Shown: positions 18,415-26,912 of the stretch, piece by piece
Layout: each line of letters starts with the position of its first letter
Numbering within the stretch: the stretch's first letter is position 1
Origin: Pedobacter sp.
GTDB lineage: Bacteria > Bacteroidota > Bacteroidia > Sphingobacteriales > Sphingobacteriaceae
Reading direction: 5' to 3'
Assembly (NCBI RefSeq): GCF_031119335.1
Contig: NZ_JAVHXT010000002.1
Coordinates: 186,001-250,000 of the forward strand
DNA length: 64,000 nt
Notes under the pieces: model-generated
What the model saw: the letters and a program-made list of their open reading frames with translations, nothing else
What the model was told of the DNA's origin: nothing
The model's database searches: none
Translations under genes and position numbers: made by a program

Positions 18415-19751
18415 TGCCTTGCTTTGATAGCTAAATACCTATTTACCACATTAACTGTTAGATTTTGTGGAGCCGTAAGCAAACTTAAAATGCCGTGCTT
18501 GGTCAGTTCCTTTACCATCAAACGTTTCTCGTAAGCAAATTTCTCGGCAATGGTTTTAATATAGATACCTTCTACATCTTTTGCATCATCGTCACTTAAT
18601 GTTCTCAAAGTAGTATTCTCAAAAAACACCACTAACAATAAGTGATATTTCGCTATGCGCTTAAGGTATGGCAATTGCCTTTCTAATGCCGACATGCTCT
18701 CGAAGTTAGTGAAGAAAACCACCAAACTACGTTGCTTTAATGCCGAACGCAAGCTCACAAAAAGTGCTTCCATATCTGTTTCGAGATAACGGGTTTTCTC
18801 TTTGTACAGCACTTCCATTATTTTATTGAGTTGCGTCGGCCTGCGATCTGCCAAAACTACATTTTTTGTCTTCTCGGCAATGGTAATTAGCCCTGCTTTA
18901 TCTTGTTTAATTAAAGCTACACTTGATAAAATAAGACTAGCGTTAATCGCATAATCCAGCAAACTCATACCTTCAAAAGGCATTTTCATAGCCCTCGATT
19001 TATCGATTACGCAGTAAATATGCTGTGAACGCTCTTCGGTGTAAGTGTTTACCATCAAATCAGAGCGGCGAGCAGTAGCTTTCCAGTTGATGGTTCTAAA
19101 ATCATCTCCAGCTACGTAGTTCTTCACTTGGTCGAATTCCATACTATGGCCTACCCTTCTAATTTTCTTTATACCTACATCAGTTAGACGGTTGGAAATT
19201 GCCATCAACTCGTACTCCCTTAATTTCAGAAAAGATGGATAAACAGGCACCATTCCAGCACCAGCAATGTTAAATCTTCTACTTACCAAACCCAGAGGAG
19301 ATTTCACGAACAATCTGGTAAAACCGAAATCGTACTCACCACGTTTGGTGGGGCGCAAAAAGTAATTGATGATTTTTTGTTCTTTCGTTTTAAGCGTAGT
19401 GTTAAACCACAAATCTCGCTTTTGGAATTGGAACGGAATTTCGTCAATAATACCTATCGATACTTGAAATGGGTAAAAGTTTTCGAGATAGATTTTGAGT
19501 TCGTTATCATCACCATTGCTTAGTCTTTCTGGCACATCTCTTCGTAAGAAAACTGCTTTTTTTGACGAATGAAGCAAGTAGATATCAATCAAAAACAAGA
19601 GTAACAATACACCAAAGGTAATGTATGGAATATCGCCCAAGATGGGTAAAAAAAAGGCAAAAAGAAACAAGGCCGAGCAAGCGCCCAGTGCTATGAAAAG
19701 CCTGTTTTCGAGAAAGAGATTGGTATAGAATTTTCTAAATAGTTTTTCCAT
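18405..19751 (-). CDS. DUF58 domain protein (vWA-like partner of MoxR)
   Basis: The protein has 448 residues. Two membrane helices lie at about 20-60 (LFIALGACSALFLFAFFLPI...), followed by a beta-rich region and the DUF58 core around residues 200-260, GDDFRTINWKATARRSDLMV. A vWA-like D-x-S metal site follows (VIDKSRAMKMP). DUF58 proteins are encoded next to MoxR ATPases, and the pair is thought to act in assembly or metal loading of protein complexes; the client here is unknown. It is the last gene of the minus-strand operon that starts at 25916. The gap to moxR is widened by repeat elements and an inserted nuclease gene. Confidence 0.92.
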   Translation of the reverse strand: MEKLFRKFYTNLFLENRLFIALGACSALFLFAFFLPILGDIPYITFGVLLLLFLIDIYLLHSSKKAVFLRRDVPERLSNGDDNELKIYLENFYPFQVSIGIIDEIPFQFQKRDLWFNTTLKTKEQKIINYFLRPTKRGEYDFGFTRLFVKSPLGLVSRRFNIAGAGMVPVYPSFLKLREYELMAISNRLTDVGIKKIRRVGHSMEFDQVKNYVAGDDFRTINWKATARRSDLMVNTYTEERSQHIYCVIDKSRAMKMPFEGMSLLDYAINASLILSSVALIKQDKAGLITIAEKTKNVVLADRRPTQLNKIMEVLYKEKTRYLETDMEALFVSLRSALKQRSLVVFFTNFESMSALERQLPYLKRIAKYHLLLVVFFENTTLRTLSDDDAKDVEGIYIKTIAEKFAYEKRLMVKELTKHGILSLLTAPQNLTVNVVNRYLAIKARQQI

Positions 19752-20110
19752 TATTTCATTTTGCCGTCATTGCGAGGCACGAAGCAATCCTAAAGTGAAG
19801 GTTAATCCTTACTAGCGTTGTAAGATTGCTTCGCACCTCGCAATGACGAGAGTAATTTACTTCGAGCATTTAAATTTATCATTTTTTAATTCCTGCCCCT
19901 TCAAAGAGGCTATCGTTTGGACACATCTCAATCCCCCTTGAATCCCCCGTGACACATCATGCTTAAGCAATTTGCCTATCCCCCTCTCCGAGGGGGCAGG
20001 GGGAGGAAATCTGCTATTTTCAATAAATGTGTCCACACGATGCTCTTTGAGGGGGGACGACAATGTTGTCTATAGCGCTTTGCTTAAACAAGATGTTAGG
20101 TCTGCATCCA
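19752..20110. other. Repeat-filled spacer inside the MoxR-DUF58 operon
   Basis: There is no credible gene here. The region holds two successive inverted-repeat elements: 19765-19848 (arms GTCATTGCGAGG.../...CCTCGCAATGAC, 23 of 25 positions complementary) and about 19898-20053 (arms including GGACACAT and ATGTGTCC, with an internal hairpin CCCCCTCTCCGAGGGGG). A 68-codon open frame across the second element is made only of repeat sequence. Confidence 0.7.
19765..19848. repeat. Inverted-repeat mini-element, GTCATTGCGAGG family
   Basis: The arms are 19765-19789 and 19824-19848, 25 bp each with two mismatches, separated by 34 bp. A single-arm relative (GATTGCTTCGCAAAGCTCGCAATGACG) lies near 56982-57008, so this is a dispersed family. 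Confidence 0.75.
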
Positions 20111-20603
20111 GTATCCCCCGCTGGCGGGGGAATTAAAGGGGGTGGTTTGTCTTATACTCCTCTATATAATTTTCAATTGTTCTAATCACATTTTCAATAT
20201 TAGTCAGGACTTCTTCATCGGAAAACCTCAAGACTGAAAAGCCAACCTCCTTTAATTGCCCTTCTCTAATTATATCATTTTCCGCAACTTCTTCCCAATC
20301 ATGTGTCAATCCGTCAACTTCGATAATCAACATCAATTCTTTACAAAGAAAATCGGCTATATAATTCAAAACTGGCCGCTGTCTTCTAAATTGGTATCCT
20401 TGCATTTGCCTTGCGCTTAGAACATGTTTCCAAATGCAAGCTTCCGCTTTAGTAATGCCCTTTCTATTCTCGTTTGCATATCTCTGGAGGCGCTTATTAT
20501 AATGCCAAAGGTTAGATTTATCGGCGTCTTCCATTTTTTGAGCAATATTTAATCTTGTTTAAATAATTCCACCCCCTTCAATTCCCCCGCCAGCGGGGGA
20601 TAC
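20111..20603. mobile_element. 35-bp inverted-repeat pair bracketing a DUF559 nuclease gene
   Basis: The left arm is 20111-20145 and the right arm 20569-20603. The reverse complement of the right arm matches the left arm at 34 of 35 positions. Each arm contains an internal palindrome, CCCCCGCTGGCGGGGG. The arms enclose one gene (20133-20534), whose last codons and stop lie inside the left arm. The layout is that of a compact mobile cassette, though no transposase is present and mobility is inferred. Confidence 0.7.
20133..20534 (-). CDS. DUF559 endonuclease-domain protein
   Basis: The protein has 133 residues. The family signature runs RQMQGYQFRRQRPVLNYIAD then FLCKELMLIIEVDGLTH; the D...E-x-D-G acidic residues match the Vsr-like / PD-(D/E)XK fold of DUF559. 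The C-terminal residues KTNHPL are encoded by the left inverted-repeat arm, so the element supplies the stop codon. The gene sits in the middle of the MoxR-DUF58 operon but has no obvious link to it, and similar genes are dispersed in Bacteroidota genomes. Function is unknown; a DNA nuclease involved in spreading its own cassette is one inference, and a Vsr-like repair role is another. Confidence 0.85.
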   Translation of the reverse strand: MEDADKSNLWHYNKRLQRYANENRKGITKAEACIWKHVLSARQMQGYQFRRQRPVLNYIADFLCKELMLIIEVDGLTHDWEEVAENDIIREGQLKEVGFSVLRFSDEEVLTNIENVIRTIENYIEEYKTNHPL

Positions 20604-20661
20604 GTGAGGCAAAAATGACAATGAGCATATAGCGAAACGTTAAAATCTCTCTGCCTTATTT

Positions 20662-21639
20662 TTACCTCGGCACCTCTATTTTCTTAATAATCTGCGCAAT
20701 AATATCCGACGTTGTCAAACCTTCCATCTCTTTCTCTGGACTAAGCATTACACGATGCGCCAACACCGGCGTAGCTACTTTCACAATATCATCTGGTGTT
20801 ACAAAATCTCTACCAGCCATTGCTGCAATTGCTTTTGCACTGTTAATTAATGCTAAAGAAGCCCTTGGCGAAGCGCCCAAATACAGGGCTTTATTTTGGC
20901 GAGTTTCGTGAACAATTTGTGCTGCATAAGCCAGCAACTTAGGCTCTACAAACAAAGCTTTTATCGTTGCTCTTAACGAAGTAATCTGAGCAATATCCAA
21001 CACTGGTTTAATTTCTTCTAGCTGATGTTGTGTATTTTGCTGATGTTGCTGTGTTAAAATCTCAATTTCCTCTTCTAAGGTTGGATATTTAATTTCAACC
21101 TTGAACAGAAAACGGTCTAACTGTGCTTCTGGCAAACGGTAAGTTCCCTCCTGCTCTACTGGATTTTGTGTGGCCAATACCATAAAAGGCTCTTCTAATT
21201 TATAAGTTGTTCCATCAACGGTAACCTGGCGCTCTTCCATGGCCTCAAACAATGCCGACTGCGTTTTTGCTGGTGCACGATTAATTTCATCTACCAAGAT
21301 GATGTTACCAAATATCGGCCCTTGCCTAAATTGAAACTCTGCAGTTTTAGGACTGAATACAGCAGTACCCAATACATCAGAAGGCATTAAATCGGGCGTA
21401 AATTGAATGCGAGAAAACGTTGCGGCAATGCTTTTGGCTACCAATTTTGCACTTAAAGTTTTTGCTACTCCTGGCACGCCTTCCAAAAGCAAATGTCCGT
21501 TGGCCAGTAAACCAGCGATTAACAGATCAATTGTTTCTGTTTGCCCTACAATTATTTTGCCCAATTGTTGTCTAATTTGATCTACCGCTTGGTTAAGCTG
21601 ACTTAAATCGGTGCGGTGGTTAAACATTTCTTGTTCCAT
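20662..21639 (-). CDS. MoxR-family AAA+ ATPase
   Basis: The protein has 325 residues. Walker A is GVPGVAKT at 54-61 and Walker B is ILVDEINRA at about 114-122, followed by the AAA_3 and lid regions (GASPRASLALINSAKAIAAM). MoxR ATPases act as chaperones that assemble or activate partner complexes, usually with a DUF58/vWA partner, which is encoded downstream. I chose ATG at 21639. A GTG nine codons upstream lies within an inverted-repeat arm (21664-21677) that belongs to the neighbouring GxxExxY cassette. Co-transcription with DUF4350 upstream and DUF58 downstream is likely despite the two inserted cassettes. Confidence 0.93.
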   Translation of the reverse strand: MEQEMFNHRTDLSQLNQAVDQIRQQLGKIIVGQTETIDLLIAGLLANGHLLLEGVPGVAKTLSAKLVAKSIAATFSRIQFTPDLMPSDVLGTAVFSPKTAEFQFRQGPIFGNIILVDEINRAPAKTQSALFEAMEERQVTVDGTTYKLEEPFMVLATQNPVEQEGTYRLPEAQLDRFLFKVEIKYPTLEEEIEILTQQHQQNTQHQLEEIKPVLDIAQITSLRATIKALFVEPKLLAYAAQIVHETRQNKALYLGASPRASLALINSAKAIAAMAGRDFVTPDDIVKVATPVLAHRVMLSPEKEMEGLTTSDIIAQIIKKIEVPR

Positions 21640-21663
21640 GCTTATATCTTGTTTTATTTGAAC

Positions 21664-22113
21664 CACATAGACACATAAGTTCTATTGTTCAGGTAATCTT
21701 TTAAAATATTCGTTTACTAAAGTTTTTTGCCCTTCTTTGAAAATATTAGCACAATTAAAATTAATTAGTACACCTTTGGGGCATTTCAACAACTTCATAT
21801 AAGTCAGAAGTTGTGCATCAAAAATATTTGGCATTTCCTGCACCGACTTCAATTCAACTACTAAACAATTCTGTACAATTAAATCACACCGTAAATTAAC
21901 GTCGAGTACTTTACTCCTATACAAAACTGGCACTTTAACCTCTGATTGATAATCAATACCTCTATACAATAATTCTTCTTTCAAACATTCGTGATAGACG
22001 CTTTCTAGTAAACCGCTACCTAAAGTTTTATGAACTTCAATTGCACTTCCTAGCACCTCATAAGTTAACTCATTTAAGTATCTCTTTGTTAACATCGTCT
22101 ATGTGTCTATGTG
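21664..22113. mobile_element. 14-bp perfect inverted repeats tightly bracketing a GxxExxY gene
   Basis: CACATAGACACATA at 21664-21677 and its exact reverse complement at 22100-22113 lie four bases outside the stop and start codons of the enclosed gene (21682-22095). The stop codon of the upstream gene begins at 22114, directly after the right arm. This is a minimal gene-plus-inverted-repeat cassette inserted in an operon. Confidence 0.72.
21682..22095 (-). CDS. GxxExxY family protein
   Basis: The protein has 137 residues. The name-giving motif is GSGLLESVYHECL at about 26-38. Further on, RCDLIVQNCLVVELKSV has the D...E-x-K spacing of PD-(D/E)XK nucleases. Family members are small and often occur in several copies in Bacteroidota genomes; their biochemical role is not established. 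Here the gene separates moxR from the DUF4350 gene and is framed by 14-bp inverted repeats. It is unlikely to contribute to the MoxR system. A second copy lies at 54531-54926. Confidence 0.88.
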   Translation of the reverse strand: MLTKRYLNELTYEVLGSAIEVHKTLGSGLLESVYHECLKEELLYRGIDYQSEVKVPVLYRSKVLDVNLRCDLIVQNCLVVELKSVQEMPNIFDAQLLTYMKLLKCPKGVLINFNCANIFKEGQKTLVNEYFKRLPEQ

Positions 22114-23307
22114 TTAAAACCTATCTAGTTTATAAAATTGCTCTATTAACTTATTAAATTCAATTAAATACTGATCTGTTATTTTTGTGTTCCGATCCAT
22201 TTTTTCAATGGTATTAACGTAACCAATTAATTGCTCAATAAGTGCCGTATCAATGCTTGTAATCTTCACCAAAGTATCTACAAAATCTTGATCTAGTTCG
22301 GTTGTTTTTAGACGGTACTTGTTCCTCAAATATTCTAAGAAATAATTAACTTTTTTGTCAAGAATATCGTGGTTGTTACGCTGTTGATAGTAAACTCGTC
22401 CGATAGTCTGTACAAATTCTACAGCGCTGTTTTTCAAAGGATCTAAAACTGGGATAATTCTTTGTCGGCGCTTCATCTCATAAAGAACGAATATAACTAA
22501 ACCGATAATTGCTAAATAATAGGCCCAGCGCAATTCGTCGTAACTAAATAATACCCGTAAAACAGATTGGCTGTTCACTACTGGTCGGCTATAATATTCA
22601 TCCCAAATAATAGTCTTCGCCTGCGGCAAATAAGAAAACACCTTTGCGGCATAATCTGAACCATTTTCGTTAAGTAGGCTATAATTGGTAAACAATTGCG
22701 GGTTTGGACATAACAATAAACTCCCTTTACCAAATCGATACTGAATTAAGTTGGGGTGCTGATCGTATTTACGACCAAGAACAATTGCTTTTTTTCGATC
22801 TAATCCGCTAAAATACTGTGCAGCAATTCCTTTTTCGAAATAGTAATCCATATCTCGCTTTAAATGCGGCGACGTAAAGTTAATTGGATACTTGGTTTTA
22901 TTTTGAAAATCGAAATCGGAACCCAATTGTATATTAAGTGAATCTGCCAGCGCTCCATTCATTTGAAAAGCCGCAATCAGCACATGATTTCCAGCCTCCA
23001 TGTATTTTTTCATCGCTGCAAAATCAAGTGCCGATGTCTTTAAGTTTGATGCAATAATGAAATAATTTGAGCTGCTCTTTGGTGCATTTTTTAAGGAATT
23101 ATAAATATCAGTTTTGTAAACCTTCTGCTCAGATTTCGGGAATAACTCTTTTGCATGATTCCTCAAAATGTAGGTACCAAAAGGAATTTTATCTTCTGGC
23201 AAGTATGTTGTAGCCCAATTTACCTCTATAGGTTTGGTGTATTGCGCAACGAGGTAAAGTACCAATAACAAGCTGCCAAAAATCATATATCTTTTCAATC
23301 CGCTCAT
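22114..23307 (-). CDS. DUF4350 domain membrane protein
   Basis: The protein has 397 residues. The N-terminal helix is YMIFGSLLLVLYLVAQY, followed by the periplasmic DUF4350 domain (NWATTYLPEDKIPFGTYILR) with a GATase-like fold. A second helix lies near residue 265 (WAYYLAIIGLVIFVLYEMKR) before a helical cytoplasmic tail. Its start overlaps the end of the DUF4129 gene by four bases (ATGA), indicating translational coupling. DUF4350 is a regular member of MoxR/DUF58/DUF4129 operons in Bacteroidota. The stop codon directly abuts the inverted repeat of the GxxExxY cassette. Confidence 0.9.
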   Translation of the reverse strand: MSGLKRYMIFGSLLLVLYLVAQYTKPIEVNWATTYLPEDKIPFGTYILRNHAKELFPKSEQKVYKTDIYNSLKNAPKSSSNYFIIASNLKTSALDFAAMKKYMEAGNHVLIAAFQMNGALADSLNIQLGSDFDFQNKTKYPINFTSPHLKRDMDYYFEKGIAAQYFSGLDRKKAIVLGRKYDQHPNLIQYRFGKGSLLLCPNPQLFTNYSLLNENGSDYAAKVFSYLPQAKTIIWDEYYSRPVVNSQSVLRVLFSYDELRWAYYLAIIGLVIFVLYEMKRRQRIIPVLDPLKNSAVEFVQTIGRVYYQQRNNHDILDKKVNYFLEYLRNKYRLKTTELDQDFVDTLVKITSIDTALIEQLIGYVNTIEKMDRNTKITDQYLIEFNKLIEQFYKLDRF

Positions 23308-24062
23308 TTTACTGCTGCATTAAATTGTTGAAAAGACTGTTGTATTTCACCGAAAGTAACTTTATCGATATTAAAGTCGCCGTACCAAATGTACTCAAAT
23401 TGGTTGGTGAGGTTCGCAAAGTCATCGAAACCCGCTTCCTTTTGTACTTCCTTTACGTAAGCCAAATTCGTTTTGTTTGGCAACCAATCAATCACCCCTT
23501 TATCGCTCAAATGCTTTAAAGTTTGCAAGTAAAGCAGTCGAACTGCCAAACGGTAATTTCCATTTCGAAGGGTGTTTTCAATTTCGTCATCAAAACTAAT
23601 TTCATGGATGTTTTCTAAACTCTCATCGTATGGCACATCTACAGCTTTAGATTTTCCGGTTAAGAATTTTAGATCTACGCCTGTCAACTTAAAAATAGCA
23701 AACACAATTAAGCCTATGCAAATTACAATGGTGGTGTATTTTAAAACTAATGGCCAAATGGTGGGTTTGGTATTGGTGGGGTTTCTCTCTCCGAAAAGTC
23801 TATCTAACCAACTCCAAAAATTTCGCCAAAAGCGTTGCCACCAGTTTAAGCCTTTGGGTTCCTCATCACCATACTGAAACTCCTTGTCTGCTTTATACTC
23901 TTGGATGGTCTGGTTATCAAACTCACGAACTTGGGTTTTGCTGCTATCTAACTTTAGGGCAATGGTATCTTTTATAGGCTTGCGTACAATGAGTTGGGGC
24001 TGTTGTTGGGCCAACAAATTCGTCGAAAAAAACAATAAAACAGCTAAAAGCAGTATACGCAT
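23304..24062 (-). CDS. DUF4129 domain membrane protein
   Basis: The protein has 252 residues. It starts at ATG 24062 with the signal peptide MRILLLAVLLFFSTNLLAQQ; an upstream in-frame ATG at 24119 would bury this signal and overlap the previous gene, so it was not chosen. One membrane helix lies near 105-130 (TTIVICIGLIVFAIF). The C-terminal DUF4129 region is GNYRLAVRLLYLQTLKHLSD...FEYIWYGDF. It sits one base from the preceding gene's stop and overlaps the DUF4350 start. Role in the MoxR cluster is unknown. Confidence 0.9.
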   Translation of the reverse strand: MRILLLAVLLFFSTNLLAQQQPQLIVRKPIKDTIALKLDSSKTQVREFDNQTIQEYKADKEFQYGDEEPKGLNWWQRFWRNFWSWLDRLFGERNPTNTKPTIWPLVLKYTTIVICIGLIVFAIFKLTGVDLKFLTGKSKAVDVPYDESLENIHEISFDDEIENTLRNGNYRLAVRLLYLQTLKHLSDKGVIDWLPNKTNLAYVKEVQKEAGFDDFANLTNQFEYIWYGDFNIDKVTFGEIQQSFQQFNAAVK

Positions 24063-24063
24063 A

Positions 24064-24942
24064 TTAATAATCTTCGTCGGGGTGTGATACGGGAGCCTGT
24101 GTATTTCCAAATTCTTCAATTCTGCCCATTAAACCTTGGCTTTCCTTTCGCTCTGCCAAATTATAGTAGATAAATGCTATTGAAATTAACGGAATGATCA
24201 TGAACACTTGCGAAAGCGATTGCGAAATTGCCGTAAATATTTGATAGCTCTTTAAAAGCTTTGCATCACCTTGTGTAAAAGTGCTAACCATTGTTAAAAT
24301 TAAGGTTGGCGCATATATCACCATCATAAAAACAACAGTGATAATACTTACCACAACAATTGTAGCAAAGGTAATCCACCAGTTTTGTTTCACTAAAGCA
24401 AAAGCCCTACTGAAACTGGAGCTAAAATCTGCATTTTCCAAAATCATTACCGCAAGTAAAATAGAAAAAGCAGGCGTAACGTAAACCCCTGGAATTAGGC
24501 ATAGTACGGTACAGATTACCCACATGATATAAACCAAAATTACGCTTAACATTACCCTGAAGAAGTAATATTTAAAGTAGCTCCACACTTCTTCTACGGT
24601 TGGCGCCACATTGCCCTTAGCAATGTACAAAGCAACAAAACTAAGTATGGATGTGCTCATTGCAGTATAGTTGAGCACTGAAAACACAATCACTAAAAGA
24701 TATCGCCACCCCAACATGTAAGCCCAAACACTTGAATTATAGCGGGAGCCATAACCTCGGCTTGCATCAATAAGATGAAGTTCCATAAACACATTGGAGA
24801 TCATTCCGGCAAGGATAAAGAACCCACAAAGCAAAAAGAAGGTTTTTAAAAGGGCTTTGATATTTTGTTTGATGAATAAAAGTGTGCCCGAAATTATTCC
24901 TTCGAAATCCCTTACTTGTCTAAATTCTATTTTTTCCTTCAT
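24064..24942 (-). CDS. Polytopic membrane protein of the MoxR operon
   Basis: The protein has 292 residues and about six membrane helices, for example ALLKTFFLLCGFFILAGMIS, VMLSVILVYIMWVICTVLCL and WWITFATIVVVSIITVVFMM. The loop LIPGVYVTPAFSILLAVMIL is typical of DUF975/YciC-like membrane proteins. The acidic tail PVSHPDEDY is cytoplasmic. Its start overlaps the SpoIIM-like gene's end by one base. I do not recognise a specific family; conserved position in this operon suggests a shared membrane complex. Confidence 0.85.
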   Translation of the reverse strand: MKEKIEFRQVRDFEGIISGTLLFIKQNIKALLKTFFLLCGFFILAGMISNVFMELHLIDASRGYGSRYNSSVWAYMLGWRYLLVIVFSVLNYTAMSTSILSFVALYIAKGNVAPTVEEVWSYFKYYFFRVMLSVILVYIMWVICTVLCLIPGVYVTPAFSILLAVMILENADFSSSFSRAFALVKQNWWITFATIVVVSIITVVFMMVIYAPTLILTMVSTFTQGDAKLLKSYQIFTAISQSLSQVFMIIPLISIAFIYYNLAERKESQGLMGRIEEFGNTQAPVSHPDEDY

Positions 24943-25916
24943 TATAAATTATTTGAGCTAGTTTGAGGTTGTATGGCAATTCTTCTAGCTAACTGATATG
25001 GATAAATGATGATGTACCAAACCATGAACATTAGTGACGATGCCAATATTGATATACTTAACCAAATGGGCATTTCTGTATATCGGGTAACAAATCCTTC
25101 TACAAAAGCAGCCAACAAAATAATTGGAATAATACCCAATGCAATTTTAGTGGCATCTTTACCACTTCTTTTGAAAGCCTCTAAACGGGTATAAGTTTTC
25201 GGAAAAAGCAGCCCATGCCCCAGCACCAAACCTGCACCACCAACAACTACAATTGACAAAATCTCCAGTGTTCCGTGTATCCAAATAACCAAAATAGATT
25301 GTGCGCCCAAGCCCTTGCTGAAAAAATAGTATTCGAAAGCGCCAACCATTATGCCGTTACGTAGCAAATAAAAAACTGGGCCAATAGAAAACAAGGTGCC
25401 GCTTACAAACATTACAAAAGAAACCCAAGTATTATTTGCTGCAATGTAGAAGAACATTGCAAACTCATTTTCTTTTTTATAAACTCCAAACGGATCTCCT
25501 TTAGCTATGTTTTCGTTGGTCATGTTTACGTACTGGTCTCCCAAAATTAAGCGCACAAAACGATCGTCATACTTGGCAGAAAGCGCCCCTATGCTCATTG
25601 CCAGAACAAAAAAGATAAATGAATAAAGAATTTGTTTACGATAGGTATAAAAAAGCAAGGGCAACTCCAATTTCCAATACCTAAAAAACCTACCTTTTTC
25701 TTCTTTCTTATTTTTATAGATAGCTTGATGCAGCACCGAAGCCAAGCCATTTAGATAGGCTGTAGTTTTAGACTTAGGATAAAAAGTCTTGGCATAAGCC
25801 AAATCGTTAGTGATGTCTACAAAACGCTGTGCAAGTTCATCGGGACTATCTGTTTTTAGCGCCTCGTAATTCTTCCACTTTTCAGCATTTTGCTTTACAA
25901 AGAGCGCTTCTTTCAT
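24942..25916 (-). CDS. Stage II sporulation protein M-like (SpoIIM/DUF95) membrane protein
   Basis: The protein has 324 residues. A soluble N-terminal helical segment (QNAEKWKNYEALKTDSPDEL) precedes about five membrane helices, with the DUF95 hallmarks NNTWVSFVMFVSGTLFSIGP and IWIHGTLEILSIVVVGGAGL. In non-sporulating bacteria SpoIIM homologues accompany RDD, MoxR and DUF58 genes, as here. It is the first gene of the minus-strand operon and diverges from the RDD gene. Confidence 0.88.
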   Translation of the reverse strand: MKEALFVKQNAEKWKNYEALKTDSPDELAQRFVDITNDLAYAKTFYPKSKTTAYLNGLASVLHQAIYKNKKEEKGRFFRYWKLELPLLFYTYRKQILYSFIFFVLAMSIGALSAKYDDRFVRLILGDQYVNMTNENIAKGDPFGVYKKENEFAMFFYIAANNTWVSFVMFVSGTLFSIGPVFYLLRNGIMVGAFEYYFFSKGLGAQSILVIWIHGTLEILSIVVVGGAGLVLGHGLLFPKTYTRLEAFKRSGKDATKIALGIIPIILLAAFVEGFVTRYTEMPIWLSISILASSLMFMVWYIIIYPYQLARRIAIQPQTSSNNL

Positions 25917-25971
25917 AGCTATTTCTGTTTCCGGAGATATTTTCCGTTAAAATAAAACAAAAAACAATCAT

Positions 25972-26094
25972 AACCATATAGACACATAGTTTTTTTCAAA
26001 CTTTAGTATTCCTAAATCTGCTGAACGAACACGATAAGGCCTCAGAATAATCGACTAGCTCAAAAAACATCATATCCTATACATCTGTGTGGTT
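25972..26094. repeat. Empty inverted-repeat mini-element
   Basis: The arms are 25972-25989 (AACCATATAGACACATAG) and 26077-26094 (complement AACCACACAGATGTATAG), 13 of 18 positions matching. The arm words are the same type as those flanking the GxxExxY gene at 21682, but there is no gene inside. It fills the divergent promoter region between the SpoIIM-like and RDD genes. Confidence 0.5.
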
Positions 26095-26102
26095 AAAAAA
26101 AT

Positions 26103-26110
26103 TATATTTG
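26103..26110 (+). promoter_or_regulatory. TAnnTTTG -7 element in front of the RDD gene
   Basis: TATATTTG matches the consensus and lies five bases before the ATG at 26116, again predicting a leaderless message. It also argues against the upstream GTG at 26089 as the start. Confidence 0.55.
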
Positions 26111-26115
26111 AAGTA

Positions 26116-26856
26116 ATGGAAACCATCAAAATTAATACTAGCCAACACGTAGAAATAGATTATCCGGTAGCCGGCTTGGGCGAAAGAGTGGCAGCATATC
26201 TTCTGGATTTTGCCATGTTTATGATTATCTATTTTATCGCAATGATTGCTTTGGCCATTATTGGAATAGAAAGCACACTCAAAAACAGTTCAATTGTAAT
26301 TATGGTAATCATATTTGCGGTAGGCTATGTGTTTTACGATTTACTTTGCGAAGTGATTTTTAACGGGCAGAGCCTGGGCAAGAAACTGCTAAAAATTAAG
26401 GTGGTAAGCTTAGATGGCGGACAGGCAAGCATTGGTCAGTATTTTATTCGCTGGGTATTTAGGATTGTTGATTTTACCCTAACTGCAAATATGCTGGGCT
26501 TTATTTGTGTTGCTGTGTCAGAGAAAAAACAGCGTATAGGCGACTTGGTTGCCGGAACAACTCTGATTAGAACCGTTCCAGCTACTAAGATGGAACACAT
26601 TGCTTTTCATCCGTTTGAAAGCGAGGAATATATACCCGTTTTTGAAAATGTAACCATATTAAGCGATAGAGATGTAGAGCTTATACATGAAGTGGTGCGC
26701 ACTTATTATACTACCCACAATGCACAATTGATTTACCAAATGGCAGCAAAAGTATCAGGACATTTGGCAGTTGCTATCCCAGAGGGGATGAATGAAATGC
26801 AGTTCTTAAAAACTGTTTCTTCAGATTATATTTACCTGACTTCGAGAGCGGTTTAA
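26116..26856 (+). CDS. RDD family membrane protein
   Basis: The protein has 246 residues. The RDD domain includes YPVAGLGERVAAYLLDFAMF with its Arg and Asp, then helices IIYFIAMIALAIIG and IVIMVIIFAVGYVFYDLLCE, and GQSLGKKLLKIKVVSLDGGQ, ending with RIGDLVAGTTLIR. A C-terminal soluble tail of about 80 residues has no recognised domain. It diverges from the SpoIIM/MoxR operon, a neighbour often seen with RDD genes. The start at 26116 gives the usual short N-terminus; the GTG at 26089 would fall inside a repeat arm. Confidence 0.92.
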   Translation: METIKINTSQHVEIDYPVAGLGERVAAYLLDFAMFMIIYFIAMIALAIIGIESTLKNSSIVIMVIIFAVGYVFYDLLCEVIFNGQSLGKKLLKIKVVSLDGGQASIGQYFIRWVFRIVDFTLTANMLGFICVAVSEKKQRIGDLVAGTTLIRTVPATKMEHIAFHPFESEEYIPVFENVTILSDRDVELIHEVVRTYYTTHNAQLIYQMAAKVSGHLAVAIPEGMNEMQFLKTVSSDYIYLTSRAV

Positions 26857-26858
26857 AT

Positions 26859-26892
26859 GAAAAAAGCGAAGTTTTTAGGCCTCGCTTTTTTA
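26859..26892. terminator. Bidirectional hairpin terminator
   Basis: AAAAAGCGA (26861-26869) and TCGCTTTTT (26882-26890) pair around a 12-base loop. Poly-A on one side and poly-T on the other would serve both convergent genes, the RDD gene and the T9SS protein gene. Confidence 0.8.
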
Positions 26893-26912
26893 GAGTATTA
26901 AATAATAGGATT

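Noticed and set aside
19857..20063. 68-codon minus-strand frame
   Set aside because: It consists entirely of inverted-repeat element sequence and has no conserved features.
20111..22113. Classical insertion sequences
   Set aside because: No transposase is encoded; the enclosed genes are DUF559 and GxxExxY proteins and no target-site duplication was evident by eye.
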